Part shown: positions 46,749 through 58,294 of the stretch, in pieces
Numbering within the stretch: position 1 is the stretch's first letter
How the letters are laid out: each line of letters opens with the position of its first letter
Source of the DNA: Quercus robur
Taxonomy: Eukaryota > Streptophyta > Magnoliopsida > Fagales > Fagaceae
Direction: 5' to 3'
DNA length: 64,000 bases
Assembly (NCBI RefSeq): GCF_932294415.1
Contig: NC_065535.1
Location: 13,406,782 to 13,470,781, forward strand
Notes under the pieces: model-generated
The model's input: only the letters and a program-made list of their open reading frames with translations
What the model was told of the DNA's origin: nothing
The model's database searches: none
Made by a program: the position numbers and the translations under genes

Positions 46749-47069
46749 AAAAACTATGTTACATGGATTCTCTAGTTTGCCCTCGAATCCTCAACACTAA
46801 AGGGACCAGTACGGAATGGAGTAACGTGTTTCCAAAAGCATAATCGAAGTTATGCAATGTTCGGTCACTCCCTCGGTGAATTATTCAGAATTTGTCGTTC
46901 TCAGACAGTGTTCTCGCACTTATTACAGAACGTTCAACCGTTATCTCGGGTTCTTGCTTTAAATACCGCCGAGGAGAAACACACATGGAGCACACCCATT
47001 CACAAAGTAGTGTTGTCAAAGGAACAGTATTCAAAACAAGCAAAGAAATTTCCATTTTTTTTTTACTAA

Positions 47070-47700
47070 AACAAAGAAATAGTACAACGTACAATGAAAA
47101 GCTTGAATCAGTTTGTGTCAAAGCTCACTACATAACCAAAAAGAAAGGAAGATACAAGAGAATAAGATAAAGCCGAGGAAGTAGATCAGAGGAGAGGTTG
47201 GCTACAGCTCCAAGACCTTGTTCTTCCTCAATGCTTTCACATGCCCACAACTCAAACAGCAAAAGAGACCCAACTTGAGCCTGACACCGCTGAAGGAAAG
47301 GTGCTGGGAGTTGGAAGTTGAAGGGCTTTCTCTAAATATTTGCCCGCCACAAGGCAGAGGCGCTGATGACGGAGAATCTTTCTTCTGACACACCAAAATT
47401 CTGGCATGAACAGAACCTGCTTCGGATTTTGACTAAAAGGGGGAGAGACATCCTTTCCCCTCGATCGAAATGGAGTATTCTCTTGAACTTATGCTTCCTG
47501 TGCCCATACCTCACTATTTTGAGTCTCATGAGGGCACGGCGCTTCCGTGGCGGAAAGAGTTCCTTCTTCCCAACCCTCGCCTCAAACATGTTGTGCTAAG
47601 GGAGGACAGCACTGAGTATAGGAGCTGTGATTTGGGAGAAAACTAAATAATTGGTGCGAAGGTGAAGTAACTTGCTCTCCTATTTATTTAAAGAGATAAG
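47070..47700. repeat. LARD internal block, copy A
   Basis: Shares with 48540-49450 the phrases acaacgtaca(a/t), cctgcttcggattttg(a/g)ctaaaa and a following gagaca(t/a) region, in the same order. The strongest similarity is 47380-47470 against 49140-49240. Confidence 0.65.
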
Positions 47701-48529
47701 GTGGTGGCATTTAATTCACGCAGCATCCCAAGGAACGCTACAGACAAGATTGCTTTGGCTCAATCTCCAACGCCACCTGCAACCAGGGGATTAAAGGAGT
47801 CTCTGGAAGGTGCACCTCGAACATTGGGACGCCAAAAAGCACTGCGTAACCAAAAACTACATAAATACCCTTTAAGTTGTGGGCCAAGTGGATTCGCGGC
47901 CCAGGCCTGTTCTGCATGGGGGCCCAGGGGCAATGGCCCACGCCGAGGAATAACCGTTGCCGAGGAAAACTTCCTGCTCGGCACCTCGTGAAATATCTGA
48001 GGAAAGGGAGAAACTGAACCCAAAGAGTTTTGGACAGAACCTAGGACTTGCATGGTCCTCAGACTCAAGCCTATGGGGAAACCAAGTACTGAGAAAAACC
48101 TAAGTTTTGGACAGAACCTAGGACTTGCATGGTCCTCGGACTCAAACCTTTTGGGAAACCGACTACTCGAATGGGGAAGGTTCTCGGCTCAAATACTGTA
48201 AAGGTTAAAGCCAGTGTGTCAAGAAGATGGCGAAACGACCCAACTTTCATTAATCTAAGGAAATTGTCCATTTGGCGAGTGACATGTCCTCGGATAGTTA
48301 CTTCCTACACCGTATCGAGCGCTTAGTCCTCATCTTGGCTAATTTTAAGGTGAGTTTCATTCCTCACTGGTCGGCTTTGCTATTTTAAATAATTTTATTA
48401 AAGTTATGGTGACACCTTTTTATTAGCAAACATTTTAGCCTTAGTTATCATTGATTCAAATGCTATATTATGGTGCCGAGCAGCGTTTGTAAACTCGTAA
48501 AAACATAAAAACATAACATGCGAAATAAG

Positions 48530-49450
48530 GTAACAGCAACTTTTATTAATATGAAAAATTATTACAACGTACAAAGAAGGGCTTAAACAAGCCTATACAA
48601 AAGATGAACTGCCAAAGCAACAATAGCATCCGCAATACAGATAAGTAAACAGTCAGGTGTCTTTTAAACTCACTTTTAAAGTCTCTCCAATCTCTGCCTC
48701 AGTACTGCTCATCTCAGGAGAAGAACCTTCTTAGGAAAAAGATGAAGGAGAAGGAAGAAGAATTGGAACACATGGAAGCAATTCAGCAAGCTCTTGTCAT
48801 CAAGGAGCGCAAAGGAAGAAGAGGATGGAGGAGATGAATGAAAAAGATGGAGGACATGAGCAGAAGATGGAGGAGATGAATGAGGAGGATGGAGGACATG
48901 AGTAAAAGAAGGAGGAGAAGAAGAGGGAAGAGATGAAAAGAAAGAAAAATGAGCAAAAGAGGGAGAAGGAAAAGCACCAGGATGGATCTGGTGGTGGAAA
49001 GAAGAAGAAAGAGAGGCAGAAGGAGGCGCCAGTGAACGAAGAGAGGAAGAAGCAGGGGCACTTAGTCTCTGCCCCAGTCCTGACTCCTAACACACTGGTG
49101 CCATGTTAGATATGCTCATGGCAGAGCGGAGGGTGGTGATAATGGATGTCTTTGACTCGGTCACACCGAAAGTGAGATGTGACGAGTCCCTGCTTCGGAT
49201 TTTGGCTAAAAGGAAGGGGAGACAAATCTTGAGTCTCCGCCATCCTTGCCCTGACCGAGCCATCTCGAGCTTTATTAGGACATGGTGTTTTTGGGAATGA
49301 AGTGGTCTATTCATGGCTGACTACTGTGGTGAACTTTCTATCGAATAAGGTATAACTAGAGAGAAGAAGTGGACTCTGGGAGGAATCTGAGGGGCTCAAG
49401 TATGAGAAAGTAAGCTTTTGTCTTTTCTCTTTATATAGGGGATGAGGAAA
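48530..49450. repeat. LARD internal block, copy B, with purine-rich insert
   Basis: Second copy of the block at 47070-47700, expanded by a G/A-rich stretch at 48720-49060 made of units like gatggaggagatgaatgag. No coding frame is convincing. Confidence 0.65.
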
Positions 49451-49754
49451 AGAGTACATAATACGTTCAGATCTCCAAGGAAATCTGCAAACATGAATGC
49501 GTCCGTTTCATTCCCCCACGCCATCAAAAGCCGTTGAATCTGGGAGGCTTCGTAAAGGGAAGACATTAAAGATGCGCTTCAGATAACCAAACGGCATAAA
49601 CACATCGTGCGCAAATCAAGGGAAACGTCTTGTAGGCCGGTACATTCCCTGGGCAGGTGAAGAGTCGCCAGCACCAGTCAAGGGATGAATTAAATGAGCC
49701 ATAATAAAGGCTCGGTATTACCAAAACCCCCCTTTCCAACCATGATGTCGGACA

Positions 49755-49774
49755 GCAGGGTTTTGAGGGGCTAT
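49755..49774 (+). other. Polypurine tract of the LARD
   Basis: CAGGGTTTTGAGGGGCTAT directly before TGTGGGG of the 3' LTR. Confidence 0.8.
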
Positions 49775-50424
49775 TGTGGGGTCCAATAATTGATGGGCCA
49801 AGCCCACTTGCTGATGGAGAGTTCAAAGGCCTAAGCCGAAAAAGGTCATGGCCCGAGCTCAAGAATAATAAGGCCCAATTGGCCCGGAGAAGCAGCCGAG
49901 GACAGTGTAGTCCTCGGCTGACCCAAAGATCCACCAAGAAGAGGGGCAAAACGGTAAAGGGACATGCTTGAAGGGAAATCTAAAATATCTAGGAAAGGCT
50001 GTCTTTACCATCTTCCCCATGCATATCTCTGCGCCTAACAGAGCCTTATCCTTTAACTTTATTAACCACTCCCAACAACTTTGGGTTTGGATTGACAAGA
50101 CAAGTATCAGTCTTGGAAATGTCGACCCTACACGTGGACGAAGGAAAGTGAATGCAGACTAGTATAAAAGAAAAAGTAAGTAATCTAAGGGGAGGGGGGG
50201 GGGGGGCTGGGACGACTGGCTAAGAAAGAAAAGGCTCCCAGTCTACCTCCAGAAGAAAGACTCCAAGGGTGAAAGCGCTTAAATCACATATGAACACCAC
50301 CAGAACCACCAATGGGTAACTAAGGCCTAGCCTTTCGAATCCACTCTCTACAAATGATATTGTTTGGGCCCTTTCACGTGCGAACCCAACTCTACTGCGG
50401 TTCGTCGCGAAACGTGTCCCTACA
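49775..50424 (+). repeat. 3' LTR of the LARD
   Basis: 650 bases; ends GTCCCTACA before the target duplication TGTAG. Eight bases longer than the 5' LTR because of a G-rich run at about 50190-50206. Confidence 0.93.
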
Positions 50425-50429
50425 TGTAG

Positions 50430-51746
50430 TATTCAATAGTGATTTTCAAAATTATATACATAATAGCAATGTAATGAGAAACTTTTTTTTGAGAATGATG
50501 TAATGAGAAACTTGGCGTAACTAATATCATGAAAATTGCAAAGAAAAACTATTTTAGTACCTCTAAATGTCCTGGGTGAATTAATGTCTTATATGTTTAA
50601 TAATCCAAGATAACATCAATAGCACTACTTCAATTTATCATTCTCGTACGTAAACACAAGTTATATACTAGTTTTTATTAATTGGAACCAAATATCTACC
50701 TCATTTTCTTGCATTTTCCTCTAATATAATATCATTAGAACTAGTGACATAAAAAAATAAATAAATTCGACAATATATTTTCCTAATATTTTTCATTCTA
50801 GGTGCACCTCATGGAAATTTAAATTTTCTGCAAGTAGTCTTTAGCACTTAGGTCAGATGAGTAGGTGTTTGAGCGGTTGACATGACGCAAATCACCCATG
50901 CCTTAGGCCTCGTGTCGTCTCTGCTTGTGATGCATGAATCAATCAATGGATTGGCACCATTCTGATTCAGTTACATGCATGTTTTTTTCCTCACATTTTC
51001 CAGCTGAATTCACTCTCTCTTTCAATTCAATTTTCAGCCATTAACGTACCCTAAATTATGGCATGATTTCCTCTCTTTTTAGCATAATTTTCGGCCATAA
51101 ATACACCCCAACTACCATTTTTTTTTTCCTATCCTAAGGCAATGAACTTAAATTTTTTATTTTTTTTTCATTATTATTTATAGGAATGAGCTTTAATTGT
51201 TGAATGGCAGTATAAACGACCGATTCAACAACAAAACAAATCTTCCCTGGCAATTGCATAGCAAAACGGTTTGATTTCCAAATCAGGTATAAATGCAACA
51301 TGCTCTTACACACCAACAGAATCCCACTTTCCCAAGTGACTGTTAACCCCCTCATTACATTTCAATGTAGGGTTTAGCCCTGTTGTATTTGAATAAAAAA
51401 AAATGACAAAGTTTAACTCAATATCTTTTTATTAGAGATGAATTTTAATAAATTCACCATTGGATTATATCTTCTTCTTATATTCTCCATGCTTGCAATA
51501 TTTATAGAAAATTAAAGATCAATAGCTATGTCATCAATAAATTGTTTAAATTACAAGTTTTTGTAATTTAAAATTATGTATAAAATATAAACTTCTAAAT
51601 CATATAGTAAATAATATCCGATTGACACAAAATTTGAAATTTGTATTAAGATCGTAAATAATATGCAATTCAATGGTTAAATTTTCAAAATATGTAATAA
51701 TGTTTATTTATTGAGTAAGGTTATAGCCTTAAACTAAAACCAATTT
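50430..51746. other. Intergenic, no gene
   Basis: AT-rich single-copy-looking sequence with T-runs. No coding sequence, hairpin or element recognised. Confidence 0.45.
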
Positions 51747-52362
51747 GGTGAGGATTGTAAATGAGCCGAACTTTATCGAGAAGTGAATGTTCAAACTTGG
51801 CTCGACGGCAAAAGCAAAATGTTTAAATTTGGCTTGAGCTTGATACAAGCCTACAAATAATGTTCAAGTTTGAGCTTGTTATAAAATATAAAAGTTTTAA
51901 CTCGGCTTGACTTGGCTTGATTCATTAGTCAAGCTCGAGCTCTATATCAAGCCCAAACTCAAGCTCAATATCATGTTTTTGAGCTTGAGATCCAACACAA
52001 GTATATTATTAAGCCTATATCAAGCTTATTATCTAGCTTACTTGGTTTGGATGAGTGGTCTCAACTTATAATTAATTAAAGTCTTAGAAGGATATTAGTT
52101 TACTTGTCAAGCTCATATCAATTTTATTACCAAACTCATAAATAAGCCTAAGCTCAAATTGTTTTGTTACTTTTGTATCGAGCCTTGGTGTTCACGAGCT
52201 TGTTCATGAACAATATTTTTTACTTGGGCTCGGCTTGTTTATTAAGTAAGCCTAAAACTAAAGCTTAAACTTGACTTGTTTATAAACAAACAAATATGAA
52301 CGAATTTTTTATTGAACCAAGCCCAAGCTGTTTATGAACGGTTTGGTTCATTTACAGTCCTA
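51747..52362. mobile_element. Non-autonomous hAT-like element
   Basis: Left end aggattgtaaatgagccgaa and right end, inverted, aggactgtaaatgaaccaaa. Interior is full of caagctcgagctt / aagcttgagctt phrases. Flanks atttggtg and atttgtaa could be a decayed 8-bp duplication. Length about 615. No transposase. Confidence 0.55.
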
Positions 52363-53030
52363 TTTGTAACTAAATTTTTTCTAAAAATAATTTTCTTATC
52401 AGTTATCACTGTCTAAAAAATTTCTCATTGATATATATGTATATTTTAAATGTCATTATTGGAACTACACTTGAATTTATTCTATAAGTGACATAAGCAA
52501 CTAAAATTTGACAATAATTGCAGCCCTGAATAAGTTTATTTTTCCTAGATTTTAGATCATTTGGAAGAAATATAAATAGAGTAGAATATATGGTTGAACA
52601 CTTTTTATTTTGCCATGCCAGAGGCACATGAACCTAACCCAGCAACTGATAACAAATGCATTCAATATTTGTGCATAAAGCGAGCTACTCTTTAAAGGTA
52701 GCAAGCTGGTTCAAACACTTCATTCTCGACATAGTCCATGATTCAAGCTCATGGAAATTCAATTTTAGACTCGTGGCTATTTGGGATGCATAAATCAAGG
52801 GTTGGCACCATTTTAATCGCATGCATGCTTTTTCCTCAAATTTTAGATGGATTGTCTCAGCCTCTTTCAACGAAATTTTCATCCATCAATTTGATAGAAA
52901 AATGAAAAAATCTGGCCAATAATCTGAATGTGCAAATATGAAAAAATTTCAAGCCAAGAATTTGATTGTCCAAATTACTAAATGTAAAATCAAATTCAAT
53001 TAAAATGTATCTATAAGGACTCAAATTATA
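52363..53030. other. Intergenic, no gene
   Basis: AT-rich. The minus-strand frame at 52685-52882 has no recognised domain. Nothing supported. Confidence 0.4.
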
Positions 53031-53680
53031 ACGACCCCAAAATGATATTGGGTTCGTACGTTAAAAGCTCAAACAATATAATTTGTAGAGCGTGGGCTTG
53101 AAAGGCTAGGCCTTGGTCATCGGACGATGGTTAGTCATGGTGCTCATACAGAAATAAACCATGTTCGCTTGAGAAGTCTTTCTTCTCGGTACGGCCTGGG
53201 AGGCTCTGGTTCTTAGCCTTTTTTCCCAGCCCCTTTTTCTGGATTGCTTACTTCTCCTTTTATATTAGCCTTTACCCCTCCTCCAACGTCCACATGTAAG
53301 TTCAACTTTCCAGGGTTGATACTTGTTCCATCAGCCTATACCCAAAGTGGTTGGGGGTGGTTGTAAAAGTTGAAAAACATTGCTCTGTCTGGCGCAGAGT
53401 ATTTAATTGCAGTAATGACAGCCTTTCCTTTGTCCTTTGTCACCATATTGTCCAGGGGTCCTTTCTCTATCAACGCGGATGTGTTCGGTTTTTCCCAAAA
53501 CTGTTCTTATACCGTTCTTGCCCTTTCTTTTAGGAGTGCCTTGGGGATGCCAAGGACAGAGTCATCCTCAACTGTCTCAAGGCTATTTGGACTTTCATTG
53601 TATATCCTCGGCTATATCCCTCCTCGGCTCGGGCCTTGGGCCCTAATGTAAAGTGGGCCAGGGTCACAAATTCTTTAGCC
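53031..53680 (+). other. LTR-like remnant
   Basis: Moderately GC-rich block with CTCGG-type phrases (cctcggctcgggccttgggc) and ttttatattagcc as a possible TATA. Resembles a gypsy LTR in composition. No edges, partner or duplication found. Confidence 0.35.
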
Positions 53681-53699
53681 CCATAGTATCAATTAAAGA

Positions 53700-53870
53700 A
53701 ATTTTATATTTACAATATTTTCATAACAAATCCTAAGTGATAGATTGTTATTGATTATTATTGTTGGGATAAAAAAGTAATCTCAATGGCAGGTTTAAAT
53801 TTGAATCAATAATAATTAACTATTTATAATTTGTTGTGAAAATATTATGAAAATGTTGTAAATATAACCC
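53700..53870. mobile_element. MITE with inverted ends, about 170 bp
   Basis: Left end tatatttacaatattttcat and right end, inverted, tatatttacaacattttcat, with the match continuing inwards to attgttattgatta against aatcaataataa. No coding capacity. Confidence 0.7.
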
Positions 53871-55320
53871 CTTCTGAATCAATTATGGTAAAAATCCTTT
53901 TCAAAACATCTTATATGGGCTATTTGTTTTCGGCATCCTATTGTGAAATTAGCAGTGGCAGTGCAAAATTGATAAAAATGTTTCTATCAAGTTGATTTTA
54001 AAAATCATTCTCAAAAAAAAAAAAAAAAAAAGTTGATTTTAAAAATGGCTGATAGATACAGTGGGGTCCATGGCCAAAATAAAAAACATGAGTGGCTTGT
54101 TTATTTATTTTGTCCTACTCATGGGCCAAAAGAGAGTCTCCAATATGCCCCTATCCTCATCTCTTCATTGAAAAACCAATCATAAAAAAGTTTCACACAC
54201 TAAAAACCAATGGTGACGGTCCAGAGGCCCGTACATGGCACTCGATTATTTTTGAAACTTTTACAGAAGGTCAATGACTCACCAACCAAAAGGGGATAAA
54301 AAGATTGCATAAAAGGCTGCCCTACCAGCAGAAATTATAAATTATCCAATTCAACATACTTTATTTATATATATAGATTTTGAGATTTTTATATAATACA
54401 TCTTATTCACTCCTCATCAACAATAAACAAAAATTTTACTGTATATCAGTTTCTCGAAAAAATAAAAAAACTCATGTATGTCCTATTGATTGTTGCTTAT
54501 AATTTTAAAATTAAAAAAATATCTCATGTATATCTTTCTTTTTTTAGAAAAATTATATATATATATATATATATATCAGTAATATAATAGTTGCTTATCA
54601 ATAATATAAAAGGTTGTCAAAAAATTAGTTTTTGTTTATTTTCTTATAAAATATTTTTAAAAAATACTTATTAAATTAATGTTCTTAGGATATTGGTTAA
54701 TTTTTCTTATACTTTTATATGGCTATTAGGCATGAGATATACAATATTTTTTACTTTTATAAAAAATATTTTTTATAGAACTTATTACAAATGGAAAATA
54801 TGTTTTTTTTTTTTTGGAGAATACTTGGAAAATACTTATTATAGTGTTAGTGATAAATCAAAATAAAACTAATATTATTTTAGGCACTAATTATAGTGTT
54901 ATTATTTACTACTACCTAACATTTTGCAAAATTTCTCGACACCCTATTAAGAGTTGTGTTAGTACCACGTAACATGACAAATCTTTGTCAACCACAACTC
55001 GTCATGTGACGAGTTGTGGCATAAAATTGTACCCAATTATGTGGTTCTAACATAATTCTCCTATTAAAAAAAATAGAAAAAATAAAAATAAATAAAAGAT
55101 AAGCACTTTCTTATACCAAACAAGTGATTTAGACTAAAAAAATAAAAATAATAATAATAATAATAATAAGAAGAAGAAACATCCGGATTCTTTCCATATA
55201 CATGTACCCGTTACCCCTCCAAAGCGGATCCACGTCACACCCCAAAAAAGTTTCTTCCACACTTTCCCCACCTCAGATTCCAGCCTCCCAAACACCCTCT
55301 AAACCAACACCACCACCTAA
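53871..55320. other. Intergenic and upstream flank of the ATL gene
   Basis: AT-rich with A-runs, a (TA)n run at 54548-54573 and (AAT)n at 55146-55168. No gene. Confidence 0.45.
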
Positions 55321-55514
55321 AAATATAAATTTGCGTCAAATATATATATATTTTTCCAATCACACAAAACCCTTCTAAATCGTCCGCTGCTATGGTTTCC
55401 ACAACTACACCTCCATACCCTCCACATTCACTTCTCTATCAACCACCCTAAAAGAAATTCGAACCGCCACCCAAAACCAAAACCAAAACCAAAACCAAAA
55501 TCAAAGCCAAAAAA
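55320..55514 (+). promoter_or_regulatory. Promoter and 5' leader of the ATL gene
   Basis: TATA-like runs aaatataaat (about 55321) and tatatatatat (about 55340). A C-rich leader with no G follows, ending in six tandem CCAAAA/CCAAAAT units (55473-55510) just before the ATG. Confidence 0.5.
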
Positions 55515-55919
55515 ATGATGGTCTCAGTTTTCTTGGCTCTTTTCTTACCTTGTGTTGGGACGAGCGTGGTTTTCATCGTATACATCTGTCTCTTATGGTA
55601 CGCCACCAGTTTCTCAGGCAACGGCAACGATTCAAGGTCACCGGAAAAGCCGGTCAAGAAAACTGGGTTATCGGAGTCAGAGCTAGAGAAGCTGCCTAAG
55701 GTTCCTGCGAAAGATTTGGTGTTGGGTACAGAGTGCGCTGTTTGTCTTGACGAGATTGAGAGTGAGCAACAGGCTAGACTGATTCCCGGTTGCAACCATG
55801 GGTTCCATGTTCAATGCGCAGACACTTGGCTCTCTAAGCATTCGGTTTGCCCTGTTTGTAGGACCAAGCTTGACCCTCAGTTCTTGAATGAATCCATTGA
55901 ACCTGAAAATCCTTGTTAA
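55515..55919 (+). CDS. ATL-type RING-H2 E3 ubiquitin ligase, membrane-anchored, intronless
   Basis: 134 codons. Residues about 4-30 form one membrane segment (VFLALFLPCVGTSVVFIVYI and on), then a short basic region with the ATL hallmark GLD motif (TGLSESELEKLP, residues 50-61). The RING-H2 domain covers residues 74-116: metal ligands C74, C77, C93, H95, H98, C101, C112, C115, with W105 and P114 in the places usual for E2 binding. The family transfers ubiquitin from an E2 to membrane-near substrates, often in defence or stress responses. Single-exon structure is typical. It is short for an ATL, like the small ATL23-type clade; I infer that grouping only from size and layout. The start chosen is the first of two adjacent Met codons. 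Confidence 0.93.
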   Translation: MMVSVFLALFLPCVGTSVVFIVYICLLWYATSFSGNGNDSRSPEKPVKKTGLSESELEKLPKVPAKDLVLGTECAVCLDEIESEQQARLIPGCNHGFHVQCADTWLSKHSVCPVCRTKLDPQFLNESIEPENPC

Positions 55920-57594
55920 GAAAACGGGAAAAAGCCGAAAAGACGTTACGTTTTTTTGGTTGGTTTTGGATTATGATATAAACTTTTGTAGTTTGTGGTT
56001 GCATCTGTGATCTTTAGTTTCTTTTTCCTTTTTTTTTTTTTTTTTTTTGACCAGATCTTAGTTGTTTATTCATAGCCTACTGGGCTATTTTTGGTTCTCA
56101 AATATCATTATTATTATTATTATTATTTATTTTTTTTTTTTGTTGATAAGAATTTTTTAGGTGTTCATCTGATGGGAATTTGTTTTCATGGCTGTTCTGG
56201 TTTTTAGGTACGCAGCAAACCTTTTTTTTTTTTTTTTTTTTAAGGCTAAAATTCAGTAACTACTTGATAATTGAATTAATGCCAACTAATTCCAACCAGT
56301 TCCAAGATATTTCAAAACTACAACTTGGTTCTTAAACACATACAAATAGTTAAATTGAAATTGACTAATACCAACCAGTTTCGAGACATTTCAAAAATGA
56401 TAAATGGATCCTTAAAACATATATTAAAGGTCTGTTTGTATATCAGTTGTTGTTGAAAATATTGTAACGAAATAATTTTTAAATATGTAATAATATCGTG
56501 AAATCAAATTTTAATGAAAGTTTTACTAAGTGTTTAAGAACTAAATTAGTTAATTTTAAAATCGAGAAAATATAAACAGCTTTACAAGCCATATTTATTT
56601 TTACTATTTTACCTTTTTTTTTTTTTTTTCCTAAAAAAGCCTTTCATTTTTCAATTATATTATATTTTACACCATTTAAATAACTGGCCCCTGAACACCC
56701 CTTCAAAGTTGATTAAATTTTCTTTTTCGTGTTTTTGGGATCAACTATCAACGATATTGAAAACAAAATATAAAAAAGTGAAAAATTATAGTCATGATTC
56801 ATGAAGAATGCGGTGGTCTTTTTTTTTTCTTTTTGTTTTTCACGAGTGAGAAACAAAGGTTGAGTATAACTGTATAAGAGTTGGCAGTTGTGCCATTATG
56901 GTGCTAATGTAACTCTGTAAGTATGTAACCACTTACTAATTAGACACAACTTATTAGCCACGTCAGCCTGATTAATTCTGACGAGAATTCAAAAGTAGTA
57001 TACAACTAACCATAATTTATCACATAAAATAATTATAGCATATTCCTAAAATCCTTTACCAACAAGAAGTGGTCATTGGTGGCAAGCTGGCTGTGGCTAG
57101 ACTTGTTGGAAAGCCAAACAAACCAAAAGCTGAGAAAACTAAAACAAATTCCAGGTGTGGTGGCCTCAGGGTATTCGATTTGGAAGTCTTTTTCTTTTAT
57201 GGTTGGGAAGTGAATGAATGTAATTATTTATGTAAACAATTTTTAGGTATTTTCAAAACACACTAAGAATGATATTTTTTTTTTTTTTCACATTTATGGT
57301 AAAGTTTATTAATTAATTTTATAATGAAATCTATTATAAATATGACAAAAAAAAAAAAAAAAACCATTTTTTATAGTCCGTACAAATTTTCCTAGATTCC
57401 CTATTTGGAAAAAATTTCAGTTCCACTATGTGTCATCACTCATCACCAGTTTGACTGACAGTGTTAATTAGCGAGAGCCAGCTAGCAATCTTGATTGTTT
57501 AGCAAGCAAGCACGCGCGCAACGCAAGCAATGCTTTATTATGGTTAATATTAGTACTGCTTTTTCTCATCTGTCAGGGCCTCATGCACGGGGTC
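55920..57594. other. 3' flank of the ATL gene and intergenic
   Basis: The 3' UTR probably ends in the T-rich stretch before 56050. 56430-56540 resembles the left part of the MITE at 57795 (aaaataatttttaaatatgt, aatgaaagttttact). T-runs at 56030, 56222 and 56612. The frame 57069-57266 has no recognised domain. Confidence 0.45.
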
Positions 57595-57794
57595 TAAAAA
57601 TTGTACCAATACAAGTTTGCCACGCATGCACACTCTTTTTGAAAGAATTCAATTCATTTACCGACTACAACTTAACCACACGTCAACATCGTTTAGTGCT
57701 TATTTGCTTATTAGTATTTCTCTTTCATTGTGAGTAGAGATACAGTCATCATTTGTTTTTTTAAGAAACTGACACTATCAATCTACTTTAACCT

Positions 57795-58150
57795 TAATAT
57801 AAAAATTATTTTTATATTAAGGGTTTATTTGGATATAATTTATTTTGTTAAAATTAAAAATTAAAAATTGAAAATACTGTAGTAAAATAATTTTTAAATG
57901 TGTGAATAGTATTATGAGACCTATTTTTAATGAAAAAGTTACTAAAAAGTGATATTTGTGGGTCTCATATACTGTTCACGGATCACAGGACTGATAAAAG
58001 TGACGAAAAAGCAGGAAAAATACAGCTACTGTTCATAAACAGTAGCCACTGTCCCCTGCTGCAGCTGACCAAAAAAGAAAAAAAAGAAAAGAAAAAAAAA
58101 AAACGCAACACAAAACGCAGACATGAGATTCATTGCTATCCAAACGTTCA
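57795..58150. mobile_element. MITE present in unit A only
   Basis: Begins ggtttatttggatataattt and ends ctatccaaacgttcact (inverted TTTGGAT/ATCCAAA). Contains actgtagtaaaataattttt and ctactgttcataaacagtag (palindrome). The matching place in unit B (about 60475-60525) lacks it, giving a natural empty site. Confidence 0.7.
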
Positions 58151-58250
58151 CTTACTTGCAAGAGTATGATCGTGTTTTGACTCAACAAAATGTTATAAGA
58201 TTTTCATAATAAGTGAGTTGTCAATTTATTATAAATTAAAATAAAATAAA

Positions 58251-58294
<44 letters not shown>

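Larger units (their letters stand above)
45136..50424 (+). mobile_element. Complete non-coding LTR retrotransposon (LARD), 5.3 kb
   Basis: Two LTRs (45136-45777 and 49775-50424) differ by about seven substitutions and the length of one G-run. They are flanked by the 5-bp duplication TGTAG (45131-45135 and 50425-50429). A primer-binding site follows the 5' LTR and a polypurine tract precedes the 3' LTR. The 4 kb interior has no gag, protease, RT or integrase in any frame; it holds an 80-bp tandem array and two diverged copies of a roughly 0.6-0.9 kb block. Size and lack of coding sequence fit a large retrotransposon derivative mobilised by a partner element. Confidence 0.93.

Noticed and set aside
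46063..46800. Long open frames with a repeating peptide across the 80-bp array
   Set aside because: 80 is not divisible by 3, so the frame cycles through all three phases of the repeat. Openness follows from the unit having no stop in those phases. No domain and no start context.
48783..49093. Leu/Phe/Ser-rich minus-strand frames over the purine tract in the LARD
   Set aside because: They are translations of a G/A-rich simple repeat read backwards, open in two frames. Not a membrane protein.
47332..49314. Similar minus-strand peptides (KIRSR...FGV) at 47332-47589 and 49087-49314
   Set aside because: The similarity reflects the duplicated LARD block. Peptides have no domain and no evidence of selection; not annotated as genes.
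57069..57266. 65-codon frame downstream of the ATL gene
   Set aside because: Lys-rich start without any motif; no promoter or homology. Left as chance.
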